A stretch of 64,000 nucleotides of DNA from Gluconacetobacter johannae (GCF_014174305.1 NZ_JABEQH010000008.1:1-64000), one strand, 5' to 3'. Counted from the first letter of the stretch, positions 19,228 through 31,636 are shown. Numbers and translations are program-made. Notes: generated from the sequence alone by a model not told the origin.

Positions 19228-20637
19228 GTGACCGATCGTTCTGACTGCCCCCCCGCCATGGATGCCGCCCCCGAGGACAGGCGCAAGGGCCTCCATGTCA
19301 TTACGTGGGGCTGCCAGATGAATGTCTATGACAGCGCGCGCATGACCGATGTCCTGCGGCCGCTGGGCTACCGGCCGGTGGACACGCCCGATGCGGCGGA
19401 CATGGTCATCCTCAATACCTGCCACATCCGCGACCGCGCGGCGGAAAAGGTGTTTTCCGAACTCGGCCGGCTGCGCGTGGTCAAGGACGCGCGCGCGACC
19501 GAGGGACACAAGACCGTCCTGGCCGTCGCCGGATGCGTGGCGCAGGCCGAAGGCCGGGAAATCCTGGCGCGAGCCCCGTTTGTGGACATCGTCCTGGGGC
19601 CGCAGACCTATCACCGCCTGCCGGAAATGGTGGCGCGGGCGTCGCGGGCGGCAGGGGCGGTGATCGACACCGACTTCCCGGCCGAACAGAAATTCGACTT
19701 CCTGCCCGACGCCCAGGCCCCGCAGACGCCCGGCGGCGTCACCTCCTTCCTGACGATCCAGGAAGGGTGCGACAAATTCTGCTCGTTCTGTGTCGTGCCG
19801 TACACGCGCGGGGCCGAGGCCAGCCGCCCCGTGGCGTCGGTGCTGGCCGAGGCGCGGCGCATGGTCGATGCCGGGGCGCGGGAAATCACGCTGCTGGGCC
19901 AGAACGTCAACGCCTATCACGGCGCGGCGCCGGACGGGCGCATCTGGGGCCTGGCCCGCCTGGCCGAGGCCCTGTCGGCCATCCCGGGGCTGGCGCGCAT
20001 CCGCTACACCACCTCGCACCCGCGCGACATGGACGACGCGCTGATCGCGGCCCATCGCGACCTGCCGGCGCTGATGCCGTTCCTGCACCTGCCGGTGCAG
20101 TCGGGGTCGGACCGGATCCTGGACGCGATGAACCGGGGCCATACCGCCGCGCAGTATCTGGAACTGGTGCACCGCCTGCGCGAGGCCCGGCCGGATATCG
20201 CCCTGTCGTCCGACTTCATCGTCGGCCATCCCGGCGAGACCGACGCCGATTTCGAGGCCACCATGCAGTTGATCCGCGATGTCGGGTTCGCGCAGGCGTT
20301 CTCGTTCACATATTCCCCCCGTCCCGGCACGCCGGCCGCCGGCGCCGCCCTGCAGGTGCCCGAGCCGGTGAAGGACGCGCGCCTGCAGGCCCTGCAGGCC
20401 CTGCTGCGCACGCAGCAGGACGCCTTCAACGACACGACGGTGGGACGCACCCTTCCGGTCCTGTTTACGGGGCGCGGGCGCAAGCCGGGTCAGATGTCCG
20501 GCCGGTCGCCTTATCTGCAGGCCGTTCACGTCGACGGACCGGACACCCTGATCGGCCAGATCACAGACGTGGAGATCGCTGAAAGATTGACCAATTCACT
20601 GAGTGGAACCCTCGTGCAGGAGAGAGCCTTCGCTTGA
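19228..20637 (+). CDS. miaB: tRNA-2-methylthio-N6-dimethylallyladenosine synthase MiaB
   Basis: 469 residues from the GTG at 19228, which has GAGAAAG 8 nt upstream; the ATG at 19258 has no ribosome site but would also give a normal protein (459 residues). Three regions are clear: the N-terminal UPF0004 domain ([31 protein letters not shown] with its three cluster cysteines), the radical-SAM domain ([16 protein letters not shown]) and a C-terminal TRAM domain. It adds the methylthio group at A37 of tRNAs. First gene of an overlapping set with phoH, ybeY and corC. Confidence 0.95.
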   Translation: MTDRSDCPPAMDAAPEDRRKGLHVITWGCQMNVYDSARMTDVLRPLGYRPVDTPDAADMVILNTCHIRDRAAEKVFSELGRLRVVKDARATEGHKTVLAVAGCVAQAEGREILARAPFVDIVLGPQTYHRLPEMVARASRAAGAVIDTDFPAEQKFDFLPDAQAPQTPGGVTSFLTIQEGCDKFCSFCVVPYTRGAEASRPVASVLAEARRMVDAGAREITLLGQNVNAYHGAAPDGRIWGLARLAEALSAIPGLARIRYTTSHPRDMDDALIAAHRDLPALMPFLHLPVQSGSDRILDAMNRGHTAAQYLELVHRLREARPDIALSSDFIVGHPGETDADFEATMQLIRDVGFAQAFSFTYSPRPGTPAAGAALQVPEPVKDARLQALQALLRTQQDAFNDTTVGRTLPVLFTGRGRKPGQMSGRSPYLQAVHVDGPDTLIGQITDVEIAERLTNSLSGTLVQERAFA

Positions 20638-21782
20638 GAGAACAGACGGTATCACCGGTCCTGTCCGGCCAGCGCCCGACAGGCGCCCCCCTCCCCCAGG
20701 ATCCGTCGCGGCATGGTTCCGACACCATGCGGACGGTTACCCTTCAGTTCGACGACAATGCCCTGCTGGCGATGCTCGTCGGGGATCATGACCGTCATCT
20801 TCTTCTTCTCGAACGCGGATTCGGCGTGCGGCTGTCCTGCCGCGGCAACCGCATCGCCATCAACGGCGAGGCCGGACGTGTCGAGAGCACCCGCCTCGCC
20901 CTGACCGGCCTCTACCGCAAGCTGGAATCCGGAACCCGGCTGGATACCGCCGAAATCGAGGCGGCAATCCGCATGGCCGCTCCCGCCCGTTCCCCCATGT
21001 CCCATCCGGCGACGGAAGGAAGGTCGAGCATGTCCCCCGAAGGCACGAGCCTGCTGTCCCTCTCCAACCTTCCCGCGATCCGCACGCGGCGGGGCGCCAT
21101 CGCCCCACGCTCGGCGGGCCAGGCCGCCTACATGGAAATGCTGGCCCAGACCGAAATGGTGTTCGGCGTCGGGCCGGCCGGCACCGGCAAGACCTATCTG
21201 GCCGTCGCACAGGCGGTGGCGATGCTCCAGGCCGGTCAGGTCGACCGGATCGTGCTGTCCCGCCCCGCCGTCGAGGCCGGCGAACGGCTGGGCTTCCTGC
21301 CCGGCGACATGAAGGACAAGATCGACCCGTATCTGCGCCCGCTGTACGACGCCCTGCACGACATGATGCCGGGCGATCAGGTGGTGCGCCGCATGGGCAC
21401 CGGCGAAATCGAGGTGGCGCCGCTGGCCTTCATGCGCGGGCGCACCCTGGCGCATTCCTTCGTCATCCTCGACGAGGCGCAGAACACCACCTCGGCGCAG
21501 ATGAAGATGTTCCTGACCCGCATGGGCACGGGCACGCACATGGTGGTGACCGGCGACCTCAGCCAGGTGGACCTGCCCCATGGCGTGCCGTCGGGCCTGC
21601 GCGACGCGGTGGATACGCTGGAGGGCCTGCCCGGAATCGGCATCACGCGCTTCGAATCCCGCGACGTCGTGCGTCACCCGCTGGTCGCGCGCATCGTGGA
21701 CGCCTATGATCAGCGGGCGGCGGCCGAAAGGGATATGTCCCGCAGCAGGGCGCGCCGGGAGAACAATGGAACCTCGAAGTAG
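20634..21782 (+). CDS. phoH: PhoH family ATPase
   Basis: 382 residues from a TTG at 20634 that overlaps the miaB stop (TTGA) and has AGGAGAGA upstream; the ATG at 20727 would give 351 residues but lacks a ribosome site. A KH-like N-terminal part precedes the PhoH P-loop domain with Walker [10 protein letters not shown] (about residue 180) and Walker [12 protein letters not shown]. The family is an ATPase linked to RNA metabolism, and the miaB-phoH-ybeY-corC order is conserved widely among proteobacteria. The C-terminal tail is basic and polar. Confidence 0.93.
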   Translation: MREQTVSPVLSGQRPTGAPLPQDPSRHGSDTMRTVTLQFDDNALLAMLVGDHDRHLLLLERGFGVRLSCRGNRIAINGEAGRVESTRLALTGLYRKLESGTRLDTAEIEAAIRMAAPARSPMSHPATEGRSSMSPEGTSLLSLSNLPAIRTRRGAIAPRSAGQAAYMEMLAQTEMVFGVGPAGTGKTYLAVAQAVAMLQAGQVDRIVLSRPAVEAGERLGFLPGDMKDKIDPYLRPLYDALHDMMPGDQVVRRMGTGEIEVAPLAFMRGRTLAHSFVILDEAQNTTSAQMKMFLTRMGTGTHMVVTGDLSQVDLPHGVPSGLRDAVDTLEGLPGIGITRFESRDVVRHPLVARIVDAYDQRAAAERDMSRSRARRENNGTSK

Positions 21783-22338
21783 CCAGAACTCCGCCAGTCC
21801 TGACGGAGTCCCGGAAATATCGCCGATGGCCGGTCCGGCCGTCGGCTTTTCCCCCCCTTTGCCTCGTGACGAGGCGGAAGTCGACGTGATCGTGGCCGAT
21901 CCGCGCTGGCATGGCGCCGTCCCCCGGGTGGGGGCGCTTGTCCAGCGTGCCGTCCGGGCGGCGTGGGAGGCCGGCGGACCGGCGCCCATCACCATCGTGC
22001 TGGACAGCGATCGCGCCATCCGGCGGCTGAACGCCCGGCACCGGAACAAGAACAAGCCGACCAATGTGCTGACGTTCGAATACCCGGCCGGGCAGCCGGG
22101 GGGCGACGTCATGATCGCGCTGGACACCGTCCGGCGCGAGGCCAGGGCCGCCGGCCGCCCGATCCGCCATCATCTGATGCACCTGGTGGTCCACGGGATC
22201 CTGCATCTGCGCGGCCATGACCATCACCAGGCCGGCGAGGCGCGACAGATGGAAATGGAGGAATCCCGGATTCTCGGACGTCTCGCCGTCCCGAACCCGT
22301 GGAAAAACCGGGCCGGCATGGCGGGGGGCGACCAATGA
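21766..22338 (+). CDS. ybeY: endoribonuclease YbeY
   Basis: 190 residues. The start is the ATG at 21766, 17 nt inside the end of phoH, with GGGAGAA just upstream. The zinc site HGILHLRGHDH (HxxxHxxxxxH pattern) is intact near residue 146. YbeY is a metal-dependent endoribonuclease needed for 16S rRNA 3' maturation and 70S quality control. An N-terminal extension of about 40 residues precedes the family core (VDVIVADPRW). Overlaps on both sides imply translational coupling with phoH and corC. Confidence 0.94.
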   Translation: MEPRSSQNSASPDGVPEISPMAGPAVGFSPPLPRDEAEVDVIVADPRWHGAVPRVGALVQRAVRAAWEAGGPAPITIVLDSDRAIRRLNARHRNKNKPTNVLTFEYPAGQPGGDVMIALDTVRREARAAGRPIRHHLMHLVVHGILHLRGHDHHQAGEARQMEMEESRILGRLAVPNPWKNRAGMAGGDQ

Positions 22339-23276
22339 ACCGCCCTCCGCCCGACCCGGCCCCGCCCGAGAACGGGTCGGCCCGGGCCGACGACGCCGCG
22401 CCGGCCGCCAGACCGCGCAGCCGCGGCCTGCGCGCGCTGTTCGGGCGACGGCGGGTCGAACAGGGGCTGCGCCATTCGATCGCCGCCCTGGTTCAGGAAG
22501 CCGACGAGGCCGAAGGCGACGGCAACGGCGAGGCCTCGGAACTGGACCGTCAGGAACGCGCGCTGATCGCCAATGTGCTGCGCCTGCGCGGGATCACCGC
22601 CGACGACGTGATGATCCCCCGCGCCGACATCGTGGCGATGCCGGTGGCCCTGAGCCTGGACGACGCGCTGGCGCTGATGCGGCGGGAAAACCATTCCCGC
22701 ATGCCCGTCTACCGCGAACAGTTGGACGACATCGTCGGCATGATCCACGTGAAGGATCTGATCGCCTACGCCGGCACCAGCGAAGCCTTCAATGTCGAGT
22801 CCCTGTTGCGCCAGCCCCTGATGGTGGCGCCGCAGATCCCGGTGCTGGACCTGCTGTTGCAGATGCGCCAGCGGCGCGTCCATCTGGCGCTGGTCATCGA
22901 CGAATACGGCGGCGTCGATGGCCTGGTGACGATCGAGGATCTGGTGGAGACCATCGTCGGCGACATTTCCGACGAACATGACGAACCGACCGCCGTGCTG
23001 ATCCAGGAACGTCCGGACGGCACGTTCGACGTCGATGCCCGGATGCCGGTGGCGCAGTTCGAGGCCCGCATGGGCCCGATCCTGACCGAAGCCGAGCGCG
23101 AGGCGGAAATCGAGACGGTCGGCGGACTGGTCTTCTTCCTCGCAGGGCACGTGCCGACGCGCGGCGAGGTCCTGACCCACGGCAGCGGCCTGGTCTTCCG
23201 GGTGCTGGACGCCGATTCGCTGCATATCCGCAAGGTGCGCGTCCGGCTGCCCACGCCGCCGGTCCCGCCCCCCTGA
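22335..23276 (+). CDS. HlyC/CorC family CBS-domain protein
   Basis: 313 residues; the ATG overlaps the ybeY stop (ATGA at 22335-22338). After a Pro/Ala-rich N-terminus come two CBS domains (about residues 85-205; [13 protein letters not shown] and [20 protein letters not shown]) and a C-terminal CorC_HlyC domain ([20 protein letters not shown]). There is no CNNM membrane domain, so this is the soluble CorC type associated with Mg2+/Co2+ homeostasis. In many relatives lnt follows; here a BASS transporter does. Confidence 0.92.
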   Translation: MNRPPPDPAPPENGSARADDAAPAARPRSRGLRALFGRRRVEQGLRHSIAALVQEADEAEGDGNGEASELDRQERALIANVLRLRGITADDVMIPRADIVAMPVALSLDDALALMRRENHSRMPVYREQLDDIVGMIHVKDLIAYAGTSEAFNVESLLRQPLMVAPQIPVLDLLLQMRQRRVHLALVIDEYGGVDGLVTIEDLVETIVGDISDEHDEPTAVLIQERPDGTFDVDARMPVAQFEARMGPILTEAEREAEIETVGGLVFFLAGHVPTRGEVLTHGSGLVFRVLDADSLHIRKVRVRLPTPPVPPP

Positions 23277-23281
23277 TCCCT

Positions 23282-24280
23282 ATGGCCGGCCGGGCGCGCG
23301 CTCGTCCGGCCCCCACACGCGGACCCTCATTCTTGCAGATCCTCACCCGCCTGTTTCCCCTGTGGGCGATCCTGGTCTCGGCCGCCGCGATCGGCGCGCC
23401 GGGGCCGTTTCTGGCCCTGTCGCCCGCGATCACGCCGCTGCTGGCCTTCGTCATGTTCACGATGGGGGTCACGCTGACGGCGGCGGATTTCCGGCGCATC
23501 GCCGTGCGTCCCGCGCCGGTCCTGGCCGGGATCGGGCTGCATTACACCGTCATGCCGCTGGCGGCGTGGCTGGTGTCGTGGCTGCTGGACATGCCCCCCG
23601 CCCTCAGGGTCGGCATGATCCTGGTCGGCAGCGTCTCCAGCGGAACCGCGTCGAACGTCATGATCTATCTTGCCCGGGGGGATGTCGCGCTATCCGTCAG
23701 CATCAGCACGCTCTCGACCCTGGTGGGCATCGTCGCCACCCCGTTCCTGACCCGCCTGTATGTCTCGACCGACGTCGCGGTGAATGTCTGGGGCCTGCTG
23801 CGTAGCATCGTCGAACTGGTCGCCCTGCCCGTCATCGGCGGCGTCGCGGTCAATGCCTTCGCCGGCCGCCTGGTCCGGCGCGTCGAGCCCGCCTTGCCGC
23901 TGGTCGCCATGGTGGCGATCATGGCGATCATCGGCTCCATCGTCGCGGCGACGCGCCCGGCGCTGGGTTTTGCCGGACCGGTGATCCTGCTGGCCGTGGT
24001 GCTGCACAACGGCATCGGCCTGCTGGGCGGCTATTGGGGCGGCCGCCTGCTGCGCCTGGACGAAAGCACCTGCCGGACGTTGGCGATCGAGGTCGGCATG
24101 CAGAATTCCGGCCTGGCCGCCACGCTGGGGCGCCTGTATTTCGGCCCGCTGGCCGCGTTGCCGGGGGCGATCTTTTCAGTATGGCACAATATCTCGGGCT
24201 CGGCCCTGTCGGCATGGTGGGCCGGGCGGCCGACCGGGGCGACCACGCCGTCGCTGGCCGCCGTTACGCGCGCACCTTGA
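23282..24280 (+). CDS. bile acid:sodium symporter (BASS) family transporter
   Basis: 332 residues with about nine or ten hydrophobic helices. Family marks are [15 protein letters not shown] near residue 60, [25 protein letters not shown] (second crossover region, about 118-142) and [14 protein letters not shown] near residue 280. These are sodium-coupled carriers of organic anions in the inner membrane; bacterial members move bile acids, pantothenate precursors or keto acids, so the substrate is open. It starts 5 nt after the corC-like gene. The basic N-terminus may be shorter in reality (TTG at 23334). Confidence 0.9.
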   Translation: MAGRARARPAPTRGPSFLQILTRLFPLWAILVSAAAIGAPGPFLALSPAITPLLAFVMFTMGVTLTAADFRRIAVRPAPVLAGIGLHYTVMPLAAWLVSWLLDMPPALRVGMILVGSVSSGTASNVMIYLARGDVALSVSISTLSTLVGIVATPFLTRLYVSTDVAVNVWGLLRSIVELVALPVIGGVAVNAFAGRLVRRVEPALPLVAMVAIMAIIGSIVAATRPALGFAGPVILLAVVLHNGIGLLGGYWGGRLLRLDESTCRTLAIEVGMQNSGLAATLGRLYFGPLAALPGAIFSVWHNISGSALSAWWAGRPTGATTPSLAAVTRAP

Positions 24281-24354
24281 CGTTCACGCGCTTTGTGGGC
24301 TCTGTCCCCTTTCACGCGACCCCTTCGTCCCAGCCTGCCGGAGACCGTTCAGCC

Positions 24355-24975
24355 ATGTCCGTTACGCGCCGCACCCTGCTTGCAACCGCGACCCCCGCCC
24401 TGCTGTTCGGGCCGCAGCTGGTCGCCGGCACGGCCCGGGCGGCCACCGATCCGCGCATGTCCGTCCGCGCGGCGGGCAACCCCGCCGCCCGCGTTCATGT
24501 CGAGGAATGGTTTTCCCTCACCTGCACCCATTGCGCGCGCTTCGCGTCCGAAGTCTTCCCCGAGGTCCGGACCAAGCTGATCGACACCGGGAAGGTCTAT
24601 TACATCTTCCGCGATTTCCCCCTCGACCAGATCGCCCTGATGGCCGCCATGGTCGCCCGCACCCTGCCGCCGGAACGGTACGAGCCCTTCGTGCTGTCAC
24701 TGCTGTCCAGCCAGGACCGCTGGGCCTTCGCGCGCGACGTCAATCCGCAGGACGAGTTGCAGAAGATGGCCGCGCTGGCCGGCATGCCGGCCGACCTGTT
24801 CCAGAAGACGGTCGCCGACGACACGCTGCGCCAGGCCATCATGGACGAGGAAAACCGCGCGCAGGCGCTCTACAAGATCGAGGGCACGCCGACCTTCCGC
24901 TTCAACGACAAGGTCCAGATCGGGCAGGAAATGACCTACGACGCCTTCGCCCAGCAGGTCGCCTCGGCCGCCTGA
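24355..24975 (+). CDS. DsbA family thiol:disulfide interchange protein
   Basis: 206 residues. The N-terminus carries TRRT followed by a hydrophobic stretch ending GTARAA, a Tat-like or Sec signal, so the protein acts in the periplasm. The thioredoxin-fold active site is C57-T-H-C60 in FSLTCTHCARFA, followed by a helical insertion and the cis-Pro loop GTPTF. It probably oxidises or carries disulfides in exported proteins. It stands 16 bp before smc, an arrangement seen in other alphaproteobacteria. Confidence 0.92.
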   Translation: MSVTRRTLLATATPALLFGPQLVAGTARAATDPRMSVRAAGNPAARVHVEEWFSLTCTHCARFASEVFPEVRTKLIDTGKVYYIFRDFPLDQIALMAAMVARTLPPERYEPFVLSLLSSQDRWAFARDVNPQDELQKMAALAGMPADLFQKTVADDTLRQAIMDEENRAQALYKIEGTPTFRFNDKVQIGQEMTYDAFAQQVASAA

Positions 24976-24991
24976 TCCGGCTTCCGGTTCC

Positions 24992-27900
24992 ATGACCGCC
25001 CGTTTCGTCCGGCTGCGTATCGTCGGGTTCAAGAGCTTCGCCGACCCCGTTTCGGTCGAAATCCTGCCGGGGCTGACGGGCATCGTCGGCCCGAACGGGT
25101 GCGGCAAGTCCAACGTCGTCGAGGCCCTGCGCTGGGCGATGGGCGAATCCTCCGCCCGGTCGCTGCGCGGCGGGGAAATGGACGACCTGATCTTCGCCGG
25201 GACAGCCGCCCGCGCGGCGCGCAACCTGGCCGAGGTCACGCTGACGCTGGAAGGCACGACCGGCATTGCCCCGCCGCCGCTGCACGACCAGGACGAATTG
25301 CAGATCAGCCGGCGCGCCGAACGCGGGGCCGGCAGCGACTACCGCGTCAACAGCAAGCCCATTCGCGCGCGCGACGTGCAGACCCTGTTCGCCGACCTGG
25401 CGTCCGGCGCGCGGTCCTCTGCCATGGTCAGCCAGGGACGTGTTTCGGCCCTGGTCAACGCCCGGCCCGAGGAACGGCGTTCGATCCTCGAGGAAGCCGC
25501 CGGGATCACCGGCCTGCACGCCCGCCGGCACGAGGCGGAACTGAAGCTGCGCGCCACCGAAACCAATCTGTCGCGCGCCGACGACCTGCGCGTGCAGTTG
25601 GAAGGCCATCTGGACAATCTGCGCGACCAGTCGCAGCAGGCCCGCCGCTACCGCGAGATATCCTCCGGCCTGCGCGAGGCCGAAACCACGCTGCTGGCCC
25701 TGCTGCATGCCCGCGCCCGGCTGGCGGTCGAACGTGCGGGGGCCACCGCCCGCCAGGCCCGCCAGGCCCTGACCCAGGCTGAGGAATCGGCCGAAAGCGC
25801 CGTCATCGCGGAATTCGAGGCCAATCGCGACATTCCCGCCCTGCGGACCCGGACGGACGAAAGCCGTACGGTGCTGGAACGCCAGAAACTGATCGCCGAA
25901 GGCATCGCGCAGGAAGAACACCGCGCCGCCGAGGCGGCCTCGGCGGCCACCGAACGCCTCCGCCAGGGCGAAAGCGACCATCAGGCCGCCCAGGCCCGGC
26001 AGACCGACGCGCAGGACAATGTGTCGCGCCTTCAGGCGGAACGTCACGCCATCGAGACACGGCTGGCCACCCTGCCGGCCGATATCGCCGACGCCGATGC
26101 GGCATTGCAGGCAGCGACGGCCGGCGTCCGCGCCGCCGAAGACACGCTGGAACGCGCCACCGCCGACGCCGGCACCACGCACAGCCGCATCCGCCAGACC
26201 GCCGAGGCCCACCGGGACGCCCTGGCCCGCCATCAGCGCCTGGAGACGCAATACGGACAGTTGGCGGCGCAACTGGACACGCTACGCCAGTCCCTTCCCG
26301 ACCAGGACACGCTGGACGCCCACGCCGCCGCCCTGGCCGTGGCGTCCGAAACGCTGGCGCAGGCGCGGACCGGGCTGGAACAGGCCACACAGGCGCAGGC
26401 CGACGCCGTACTGGCGGCCGACCTGGCCCGCAACGCGGCCGCCGAGGCCCGACGCCTGCACGGCGACGCGCGACAGAGCCTGACCCAGACAGCGGAACGT
26501 GCGACCGCCCTGCACAGGCAACAGGAGGCCCTGCAACGCCGCCAGGCCGACGCGCTGTCGCAGCAGGTCGCGCAGGATCGGCGCGACGCCCTGCGCGACA
26601 GGCTGACGGCGGCCGAATCGGCCCTGGCGACGGCCCGCGCCGCCCTCGAGCAGGCGGAACTGGACCGGCAGGCCGCGTCGGCCGCGCAGATCGACGCCCG
26701 CGCCCGGGTGCAGGAGGCCGGAACCCGGCGCGCCGGTCTGGCCTCCGCCCTGCAAAACGCCGAATCGGCGCACACCCGCGCGGTGGCGCGGTTCCAGGCG
26801 CTGGACCGCGACCTGGCGCAGGCCCGTGCCGGGGCGGTGGACCCCGACAGGCTGATCGCCGCACGCGTCGCCCGCGAGCAGGCCGAACAGGACGTCGCCC
26901 GCTCCGGGCAGGCGCTGGACACCGCCGAGGCCGATCTGGCCGCCCGCACGGCCGCACGCGACACGGCGGCGCAGCATCTGTCGGACGTCAAGGCCGACCT
27001 CTCGCGGCTCGAGGCCCAGGCCGACGGGCTGACACAGGCGCTGGCAGCCGATGAAGGCGATGCCGGTATCCGGGGGGTCGTGGACGACATCACGGTGCCG
27101 GACGGGCTGGAAGCCGCCCTGGCCGCCGCCCTGGCCGACGGGCTGGATGCGTCGATCCAGCCGGACACCCCGCGCCTGTGGCATCGCCTGCCGGAAATCG
27201 CAACACAGGGGCTTCCGGGCCACGGCACCGTGCCGCTCTCCACGCTGGTCACGGCCCCGCCGGCCCTGGCCCGGGCGCTGGGCGCCATCGGATTGCTGGC
27301 CGACGGCGAGGATGGCGCGCCGTTGCAGGTGCAGTTGCATCCCGGCCAGAGCCTGGTGCGCCGCGATGGCGCCTTCTGGCGCTGGGACGGCTATCGGCTG
27401 GCGCCGGGCCTGCCCAGCCGCGCGGCGCTGCTGCTGCAACAGCGCAACCGCCTGCGCGAAACCACGGCGGCGCTGGCGGCCCGCCGCGCGGATCTGCCGG
27501 CCGCGCAGGCCGATCAGGCCGCGACCGAATCCGCCCGCGCCCAGGCCGCCGAGGCCGTAACCCAGGCCCGGGCAGAGCGCACGCGGATCGAGGCCATCCT
27601 GCGCCAGACCCGCGCGGACGAAGCCGAGATCAGCCGGCTGGACGCCACCGTCCGCGCGCGGCTGGACACCGTGCTGCCGCAACACGAACAGGCCGTCCAG
27701 GCCAGGACCGAATCCGAGGCCGCGCTGGCCGCCGCGCGACAGGCCCTGTCCGACCTTCCGGACGAGGCCCGGTTGCGGCACGACCATGACGCCACCCGCC
27801 AGCGGGAACAGGCCGCGCAGGCGGCGGAAAGCGCGGCCCGCGAGGCCCGTCGCCAGGCCGAAACGACGCTCGAGGCCGCCCGGCGCGACGCCGGAGACGC

Positions 27901-29530
27901 CACGGCCCGCCATGACGAGGCCGAAACCCGCCTGGCCACGATCGTCCCCGAACTGGAGCGCATCGTCCGCGAGGCCGAGCAGGCCGAAGCCGCCCGGCAG
28001 GCGGCCGAACAGGCGCTGTCCGGCCTGCCCCCGGTCCAGGACGCCGAAACCGCCCTGGCCGCCGCCCAGTCGCAGGTGGCGCAGACGACGCAGGCGCTGG
28101 ACGCCGCGCGCCAGTACCGGCTGGACGCCGAGCAGGCGCTGGAACAGGCGCAATCCGCCCAGTCCGCCCTTCAGACCACCCTGATCGAAACCCGCAGCGC
28201 GATCGAGGCCCAGGCGCCGAGGCTGGCGACACTGGCCGAGGAACGGGACGACGCAGCCCAGACCCTGGCGCGGATCGTCACGGAACAGGCGACCCTGCCC
28301 GACCCGGATGCGATCGCCGAACAGATCCGGACCCTGCGCCAGGGGCTGGCGACGGCCCGCCAGGCCGAGGACACCGCCCGCGAACGCCGCGCCGCCCTGG
28401 CCGGCGAGGACCAGACGGCGCAGGCGCGCCTCGCGGGCCTGCGGGACGCCATCGCCGACTGGTCCGCCCGGCACGACGCCGCCGCCGCCGAGGCCGGGCA
28501 AACCGCTGCACGGCTGGACGCCACCCGTGCCGAACATGCGCGCCTGTCCGCCCTGCCCGACGAAGTCGTCCGCACGCGCGAGACGACGCGCGAGGCCCTG
28601 CTGCGGGCCGAGGCCGCGCATGAGGCGGCCACCGGCGCGCTTGCGGCGGCCGAAGCCGCCCTGTCCCAGGCCCAGGCCGGCCGGCGGGACGCCGACGCGG
28701 CGCTGGCGACCGCCCGCGAGGGTCTGCTGCGCGCCGAAGGGCGGCACGAACAGGCCGAAGCCATCCTGACCCAGCTTCTGACCGAAACGCCCGAACCGCC
28801 CGGCGTCGTGCCACCCGACCTGACGGAAGCGGCCGAAAGCAGCCTGCGCCGCAAGATCGCCCGCCTGGCACGCGAACGCGAGGACATGGGGCCGGTCAAT
28901 CTGCGCGCCGAACTGGAAGCCGACGAGGCCGAGACCCGCATCGCCGTCATCCAGACCGAAAAGGACGAGCTGGAAACCGCCATCGCCCGCCTGCGCGGGT
29001 CGATCGGCGCCCTGAACCGCGAGGGGCGCGAGCGGCTGCTGGCGGTGTTCACCGAGGTGGACCAGCATTTCCAGGCCCTGTTCGCCCGCATGTTCAATGG
29101 CGGCCGGGCGCATCTGGGCATGGTGGGCAATGACGATCCGTTGCAGGCTGGCTTGGAAATCTACGCCCAGCCGCCGGGCAAGAAGCTGGCGACCCTGTCG
29201 CTGCTGTCGGGCGGCGAGCAGGCATTGACCGCCCTGTCGCTGATCTTCGCGGTGTTCCGCTGCAACCCCGCACCGATCTGCGTCCTCGACGAAGTGGATG
29301 CGCCGCTGGACGATGCCAACGTAGGCCGGTTCTGCGCCCTGCTGGGCGACATGGTGGCCGAGGCCGGCACGCGCTTCCTGGTCGTCACGCACCATCAACT
29401 GACGATGGCGCATATGGACCGGCTTTATGGCGTGACGATGCAGGAACGCGGGGTCAGCCGTGTCCTGTCCGTCGACCTGGAACACGCCTCGACCATGGCC
29501 GGACAGGCCCGGGCGAACGCCACGGCCTGA
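24992..29530 (+). CDS. smc: chromosome segregation protein SMC
   Basis: 1512 residues, about 300 longer than typical bacterial SMC. N-terminal ATPase half with Walker A GPNGCGKSN (33-41); long Ala/Arg/Glu/Gln-rich coiled coil (about 170-680); hinge region (about 686-825) that begins RGVVDDITVPDGLEAALAAAL; second coiled coil; C-terminal half with signature LLSGGEQA (near 1405) and Walker B ICVLDEVDAPLDD. The protein compacts and segregates the chromosome with ScpA/ScpB, which are not in the window. The hinge is weakly conserved relative to the Bacillus type and shows RRDGAFWRWDGYRL. Confidence 0.96.
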   Translation: MTARFVRLRIVGFKSFADPVSVEILPGLTGIVGPNGCGKSNVVEALRWAMGESSARSLRGGEMDDLIFAGTAARAARNLAEVTLTLEGTTGIAPPPLHDQDELQISRRAERGAGSDYRVNSKPIRARDVQTLFADLASGARSSAMVSQGRVSALVNARPEERRSILEEAAGITGLHARRHEAELKLRATETNLSRADDLRVQLEGHLDNLRDQSQQARRYREISSGLREAETTLLALLHARARLAVERAGATARQARQALTQAEESAESAVIAEFEANRDIPALRTRTDESRTVLERQKLIAEGIAQEEHRAAEAASAATERLRQGESDHQAAQARQTDAQDNVSRLQAERHAIETRLATLPADIADADAALQAATAGVRAAEDTLERATADAGTTHSRIRQTAEAHRDALARHQRLETQYGQLAAQLDTLRQSLPDQDTLDAHAAALAVASETLAQARTGLEQATQAQADAVLAADLARNAAAEARRLHGDARQSLTQTAERATALHRQQEALQRRQADALSQQVAQDRRDALRDRLTAAESALATARAALEQAELDRQAASAAQIDARARVQEAGTRRAGLASALQNAESAHTRAVARFQALDRDLAQARAGAVDPDRLIAARVAREQAEQDVARSGQALDTAEADLAARTAARDTAAQHLSDVKADLSRLEAQADGLTQALAADEGDAGIRGVVDDITVPDGLEAALAAALADGLDASIQPDTPRLWHRLPEIATQGLPGHGTVPLSTLVTAPPALARALGAIGLLADGEDGAPLQVQLHPGQSLVRRDGAFWRWDGYRLAPGLPSRAALLLQQRNRLRETTAALAARRADLPAAQADQAATESARAQAAEAVTQARAERTRIEAILRQTRADEAEISRLDATVRARLDTVLPQHEQAVQARTESEAALAAARQALSDLPDEARLRHDHDATRQREQAAQAAESAAREARRQAETTLEAARRDAGDATARHDEAETRLATIVPELERIVREAEQAEAARQAAEQALSGLPPVQDAETALAAAQSQVAQTTQALDAARQYRLDAEQALEQAQSAQSALQTTLIETRSAIEAQAPRLATLAEERDDAAQTLARIVTEQATLPDPDAIAEQIRTLRQGLATARQAEDTARERRAALAGEDQTAQARLAGLRDAIADWSARHDAAAAEAGQTAARLDATRAEHARLSALPDEVVRTRETTREALLRAEAAHEAATGALAAAEAALSQAQAGRRDADAALATAREGLLRAEGRHEQAEAILTQLLTETPEPPGVVPPDLTEAAESSLRRKIARLAREREDMGPVNLRAELEADEAETRIAVIQTEKDELETAIARLRGSIGALNREGRERLLAVFTEVDQHFQALFARMFNGGRAHLGMVGNDDPLQAGLEIYAQPPGKKLATLSLLSGGEQALTALSLIFAVFRCNPAPICVLDEVDAPLDDANVGRFCALLGDMVAEAGTRFLVVTHHQLTMAHMDRLYGVTMQERGVSRVLSVDLEHASTMAGQARANATA

Positions 29531-29558
29531 GGGCCCGGACCCCGATCGTGGATGGCAT

Positions 29559-29583
29559 CCCCCGACCCGCATGGGGTCGGGGG
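29559..29583. terminator. hairpin between convergent smc and aarC
   Basis: CCCCCGACCC (29559-29568) pairs with GGGTCGGGGG (29574-29583) around a 5-nt loop. It lies between the smc stop (29530) and the aarC stop (29594). There is no T run, so it probably acts as a bidirectional strong stem. Confidence 0.6.
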
Positions 29584-29593
29584 GCGCTGTCCG

Positions 29594-31135
<1,542 letters not shown>

Positions 31136-31312
31136 TCATTTTATGTCGTGGGTAGAGTGCAGAATCCCTGTCCCACGTTCGGCGGCGACGCCTGTCCCGG
31201 TCCGCATCCAACCGGCTGGTCTGACTGGCGGCCCCAACCCGCTCGTTCCTATATGACGCACAATCTCTTCTCTTTCCCGCGCAGCGCGTCACAACAAAAG
31301 AGTGTTACAGCG

Positions 31313-31636
31313 ATGACCTGTTCCGTCGTCTTGACCGCACCGACCGAACGCGAGCGCCGGATCGGCCTGCTGCTGGCGCGTGCGCCGCACCGCCTGCGCG
31401 GGGCGGTGACGTGGCTGCGGGTGCCATCACGCCGGCACTGGCGCCTGCTGTCGGGCGGGCTTCTGATTCTAGGCGGTTTCCTGTTCATCCTTCCGTTTCT
31501 GGGGCTCTGGATGCTGCCGCTGGGCATGCTGCTGCTGTCCGAGGACATCGCCGTCCTGCGTCGCGGCGTGGACCGCTGCCTGGCCTATATCGAACAGAAC
31601 CATCCCGGCTGGATGGGCCTACCCGACCAAAAATGA
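31313..31636 (+). CDS. small membrane protein, uncharacterised
   Basis: 107 residues from the ATG at 31313; an in-frame ATG at 31254 would add 20 residues. A basic N-terminal half (TERERRIGLLLARAPHRLRG) is followed by a hairpin of two hydrophobic segments (about residues 45-75; GGLLILGGFLFILPFLGLWMLPLGMLLLS) and a conserved-looking ending SEDIAVLRRGVDRCLAYIEQNHPGW. Proteins with this LPxLGxWMLPLGxLLLxED pattern occur in other alphaproteobacteria; no function is known to me. It diverges from aarC with about 200 bp between. Confidence 0.75.
   Translation: MTCSVVLTAPTERERRIGLLLARAPHRLRGAVTWLRVPSRRHWRLLSGGLLILGGFLFILPFLGLWMLPLGMLLLSEDIAVLRRGVDRCLAYIEQNHPGWMGLPDQK

Noticed and set aside
26282-29572. 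Long open frame on the minus strand opposite smc
   Set aside because: Low-complexity Gly/Gln/Arg composition; mirrors SMC coiled-coil codons.
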